Shown here: positions 62,802 to 64,000 of the stretch, piece after piece
Layout: every line of letters begins with the position of its first letter
Numbering within the stretch: the first letter of the stretch is position 1
From: an uncultured Alphaproteobacteria bacterium
Lineage (GTDB): Bacteria > Pseudomonadota > Alphaproteobacteria > HIMB59 > GCA-002718135
Length of the DNA: 64,000 bases
NCBI GenBank assembly: GCA_902630465.1
Contig: CACOVJ010000004.1
Coordinates: 1 to 64,000 of the forward strand
Reading direction: 5' to 3'
The notes under the pieces: generated by a model
What the model saw: the letters and a program-made list of their open reading frames with translations, nothing else
Databases searched by the model: none
Told to the model about the DNA's origin: nothing
Position numbers and translations under genes: made by a program

Positions 62802-63593
62802 ATGAAAAGAAAAATTATTAGAATTTTAAGCAAAAAGTTTAGCAAACCTCTAACTTGTTTGACATCGTATTCACCGACGATTTCAAAAATTTTAGATGGT
62901 AATGTAGACATAATACTTGTTGGAGACTCACTTGGAACCACCTTATATGGTATGAAAAACTTAAAAGGAGTTACAATAGAGATGATGAAAAAACATGGGC
63001 TAGCGGTAACGAATAATGTTCAAAAAAGTATTACTGCGATAGATATGCCATATAAATCTTACACTAATAAAAGACAGGCGCTAAAAAATGCAAAAGATAT
63101 AATAAAATATACTAAAGCAAAATTACTAAAACTAGAAATTAATAAAAAAAATATGTCAATAATTAAATATTTATCTGAAAAAAATTTTAATATTATTGCA
63201 CATATTGGAGTGACTCCACAAAGTTATAATGATTTTAAAAAAATTAAAGCTGTAGGTAGAACAAATATTCAAAGAGAGAATTTAATAAGATTGGCAATTA
63301 ATGCAGAAAAAGCTGGTGCCATAGGAGTGCTTTTAGAATGTATTACTCAAGAGACAGCTAAAAAAATTACATCTTCAATTTCAATTCCAACTATAGGTAT
63401 TGGCTCATCAAAATATTGTGATGGACAAATATTAGTTTTTGATGACCTTATTAATATTAATAAAATGGAAAAAACTCCAAGGTTTGTTAAACATTATTTA
63501 CAGTTTGCAAATCTTGCAAAAAAAGCTGTTCAAAAATACTCAAGAGATGTCAAAAAAGGTAAATATCCAAATAAGAGATATAGTTATAAATAA
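62802..63593 (+). CDS. panB: 3-methyl-2-oxobutanoate hydroxymethyltransferase
   Basis: Ketopantoate-forming enzyme of the pantothenate/CoA pathway. It uses methylene-tetrahydrofolate to hydroxymethylate 2-oxoisovalerate. The 263-residue protein has LTSYSPTISKIL, the metal-site aspartate in LVGDSLG, IDMPYKSY, HIGVTPQSYN and the late GIGSSKYCDGQILV. No panC lies next to it. Its 3' end overlaps the convergent carbonic anhydrase gene by 10 bases. Confidence 0.95.
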   Translation: MKRKIIRILSKKFSKPLTCLTSYSPTISKILDGNVDIILVGDSLGTTLYGMKNLKGVTIEMMKKHGLAVTNNVQKSITAIDMPYKSYTNKRQALKNAKDIIKYTKAKLLKLEINKKNMSIIKYLSEKNFNIIAHIGVTPQSYNDFKKIKAVGRTNIQRENLIRLAINAEKAGAIGVLLECITQETAKKITSSISIPTIGIGSSKYCDGQILVFDDLININKMEKTPRFVKHYLQFANLAKKAVQKYSRDVKKGKYPNKRYSYK

Positions 63594-64000
63594 GAAAAGT
63601 TCTCAAATATTTTTTTCTCTCTATTTAGGATCATAATCTTACCCGACTTTATTTCAAACCATAAACCATAAATATTTAATTGTTTCTTTGAATTTAATTT
63701 ATTTACAATAGGGATTTTTTCTAAATTTGATATTGAATTTATTATATTCATTTTTTCGAGAGAGTTTAATTGTTCTTTGCCACTTTTATTTCTATCTATC
63801 AATTTATATGCGGGTTTAATATTTTTTATCCAATTATCTAAAGATTGATTTTTATATTCTTCTTTATTAGAAAATAAATTAAGCGCATGATTTATTCCTC
63901 CACAATTTGAATGACCTAAAATAATAATGTTTCTAATTTTTAAAGATCCGAGCCCATATTCTAATGCTGCTAAAGTTTCATTACCTTTACTTGAGTTTTT
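63584..64000 (-). CDS. beta-class carbonic anhydrase (5' part outside window)
   Basis: The C-terminal 138 residues of a zinc carbonic anhydrase, which interconverts CO2 and bicarbonate. The visible part includes LAALEYGLGSL and ILGHSNCGG, where His and Cys are zinc ligands, followed by the typical WIKNIKPAY stretch. The frame is open to the window edge, so the start and the first Cys/Asp ligands lie outside. Confidence 0.9.
   Translation of the reverse strand, partial: KNSSKGNETLAALEYGLGSLKIRNIIILGHSNCGGINHALNLFSNKEEYKNQSLDNWIKNIKPAYKLIDRNKSGKEQLNSLEKMNIINSISNLEKIPIVNKLNSKKQLNIYGLWFEIKSGKIMILNREKKIFENFSYL

Overview
The window is a gene-dense, strongly A+T-rich stretch of a free-living-type alphaproteobacterial chromosome. 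Three things point to Alphaproteobacteria: a GcrA cell-cycle regulator, a SAM-II riboswitch in front of metX, and gene orders typical of the class (argH-lipoprotein-lysA, metX-metW, priA-transaldolase-DUF484, sdhCDAB-mdh-sucCD-sucAB-lpdA, ffh-rpsP-rimM-trmD-rplS-leuCD-leuB-asd, dapF-mtaB-ftsY-yciB). Low G+C, very short spacers and many start/stop overlaps suggest a streamlined marine lineage such as HIMB59, AEGEAN-169 or a SAR11-like group. The exact lineage cannot be fixed from this sequence alone. I see no phage, insertion sequence, CRISPR array or rRNA.

Layout. 1-2088: 3'-truncated multifunctional beta-oxidation gene (minus). 2192-6204: argH, an LptM-like lipoprotein, lysA, a zinc-ribbon membrane protein and an acyltransferase. 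6194-8453: tyrA and a chorismate mutase-aminotransferase fusion (minus). 8532-11242: promoter, SAM-II riboswitch, metX-metW-gloB. 11327-18172: rplU-rpmA-obgE-proB-proA-nadD-rsfS-ctpA-rppH. 18169-22988: F1 ATP synthase operon atpHAGDC (minus). 23107-27993: priA, then divergently a transaldolase, DUF484, a secreted metallopeptidase-like protein and DUF1737. 27990-39941: ten-gene TCA-cycle cluster (minus). 39942-40297: the only gene-free stretch above 300 bases; it holds a candidate structured RNA. 40298-44321: tightly overlapping udgB-MFS-small ORF-zapE-hydrolase (minus), then DUF924 and tRNA-Arg. 45055-53082: asd, leuB, leuD, leuC, rplS, trmD, rimM, rpsP, ffh (minus). 53280-56814: dapF-mtaB-ftsY-yciB. 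56816-64000: pgk, gcrA, an MFS transporter, a tiny membrane protein, dxs, a variant SDR, panB and the 3' part of a beta carbonic anhydrase.

Most of the window is core metabolism: amino-acid synthesis (Arg, Lys, Tyr/Phe, Met, Pro, Leu, Thr/Met precursors), central carbon flux and respiration, ATP synthesis, ribosome biogenesis and SRP targeting.

The observations most worth following are these. (1) A 148-nt RNA-like element closed by a perfect 14-bp stem. (2) Long charged C-terminal tails on three ribosomal proteins, one built from perfect 57-bp DNA repeats. (3) A Cys-rich secreted HExxH protein where xerC often lies. (4) A chorismate mutase-aminotransferase fusion overlapping tyrA. (5) A translationally coupled five-gene operon with an unrecognised 46-residue protein. 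(6) An SDR whose catalytic residues are replaced. (7) Several operator-like dyads in divergent promoters.
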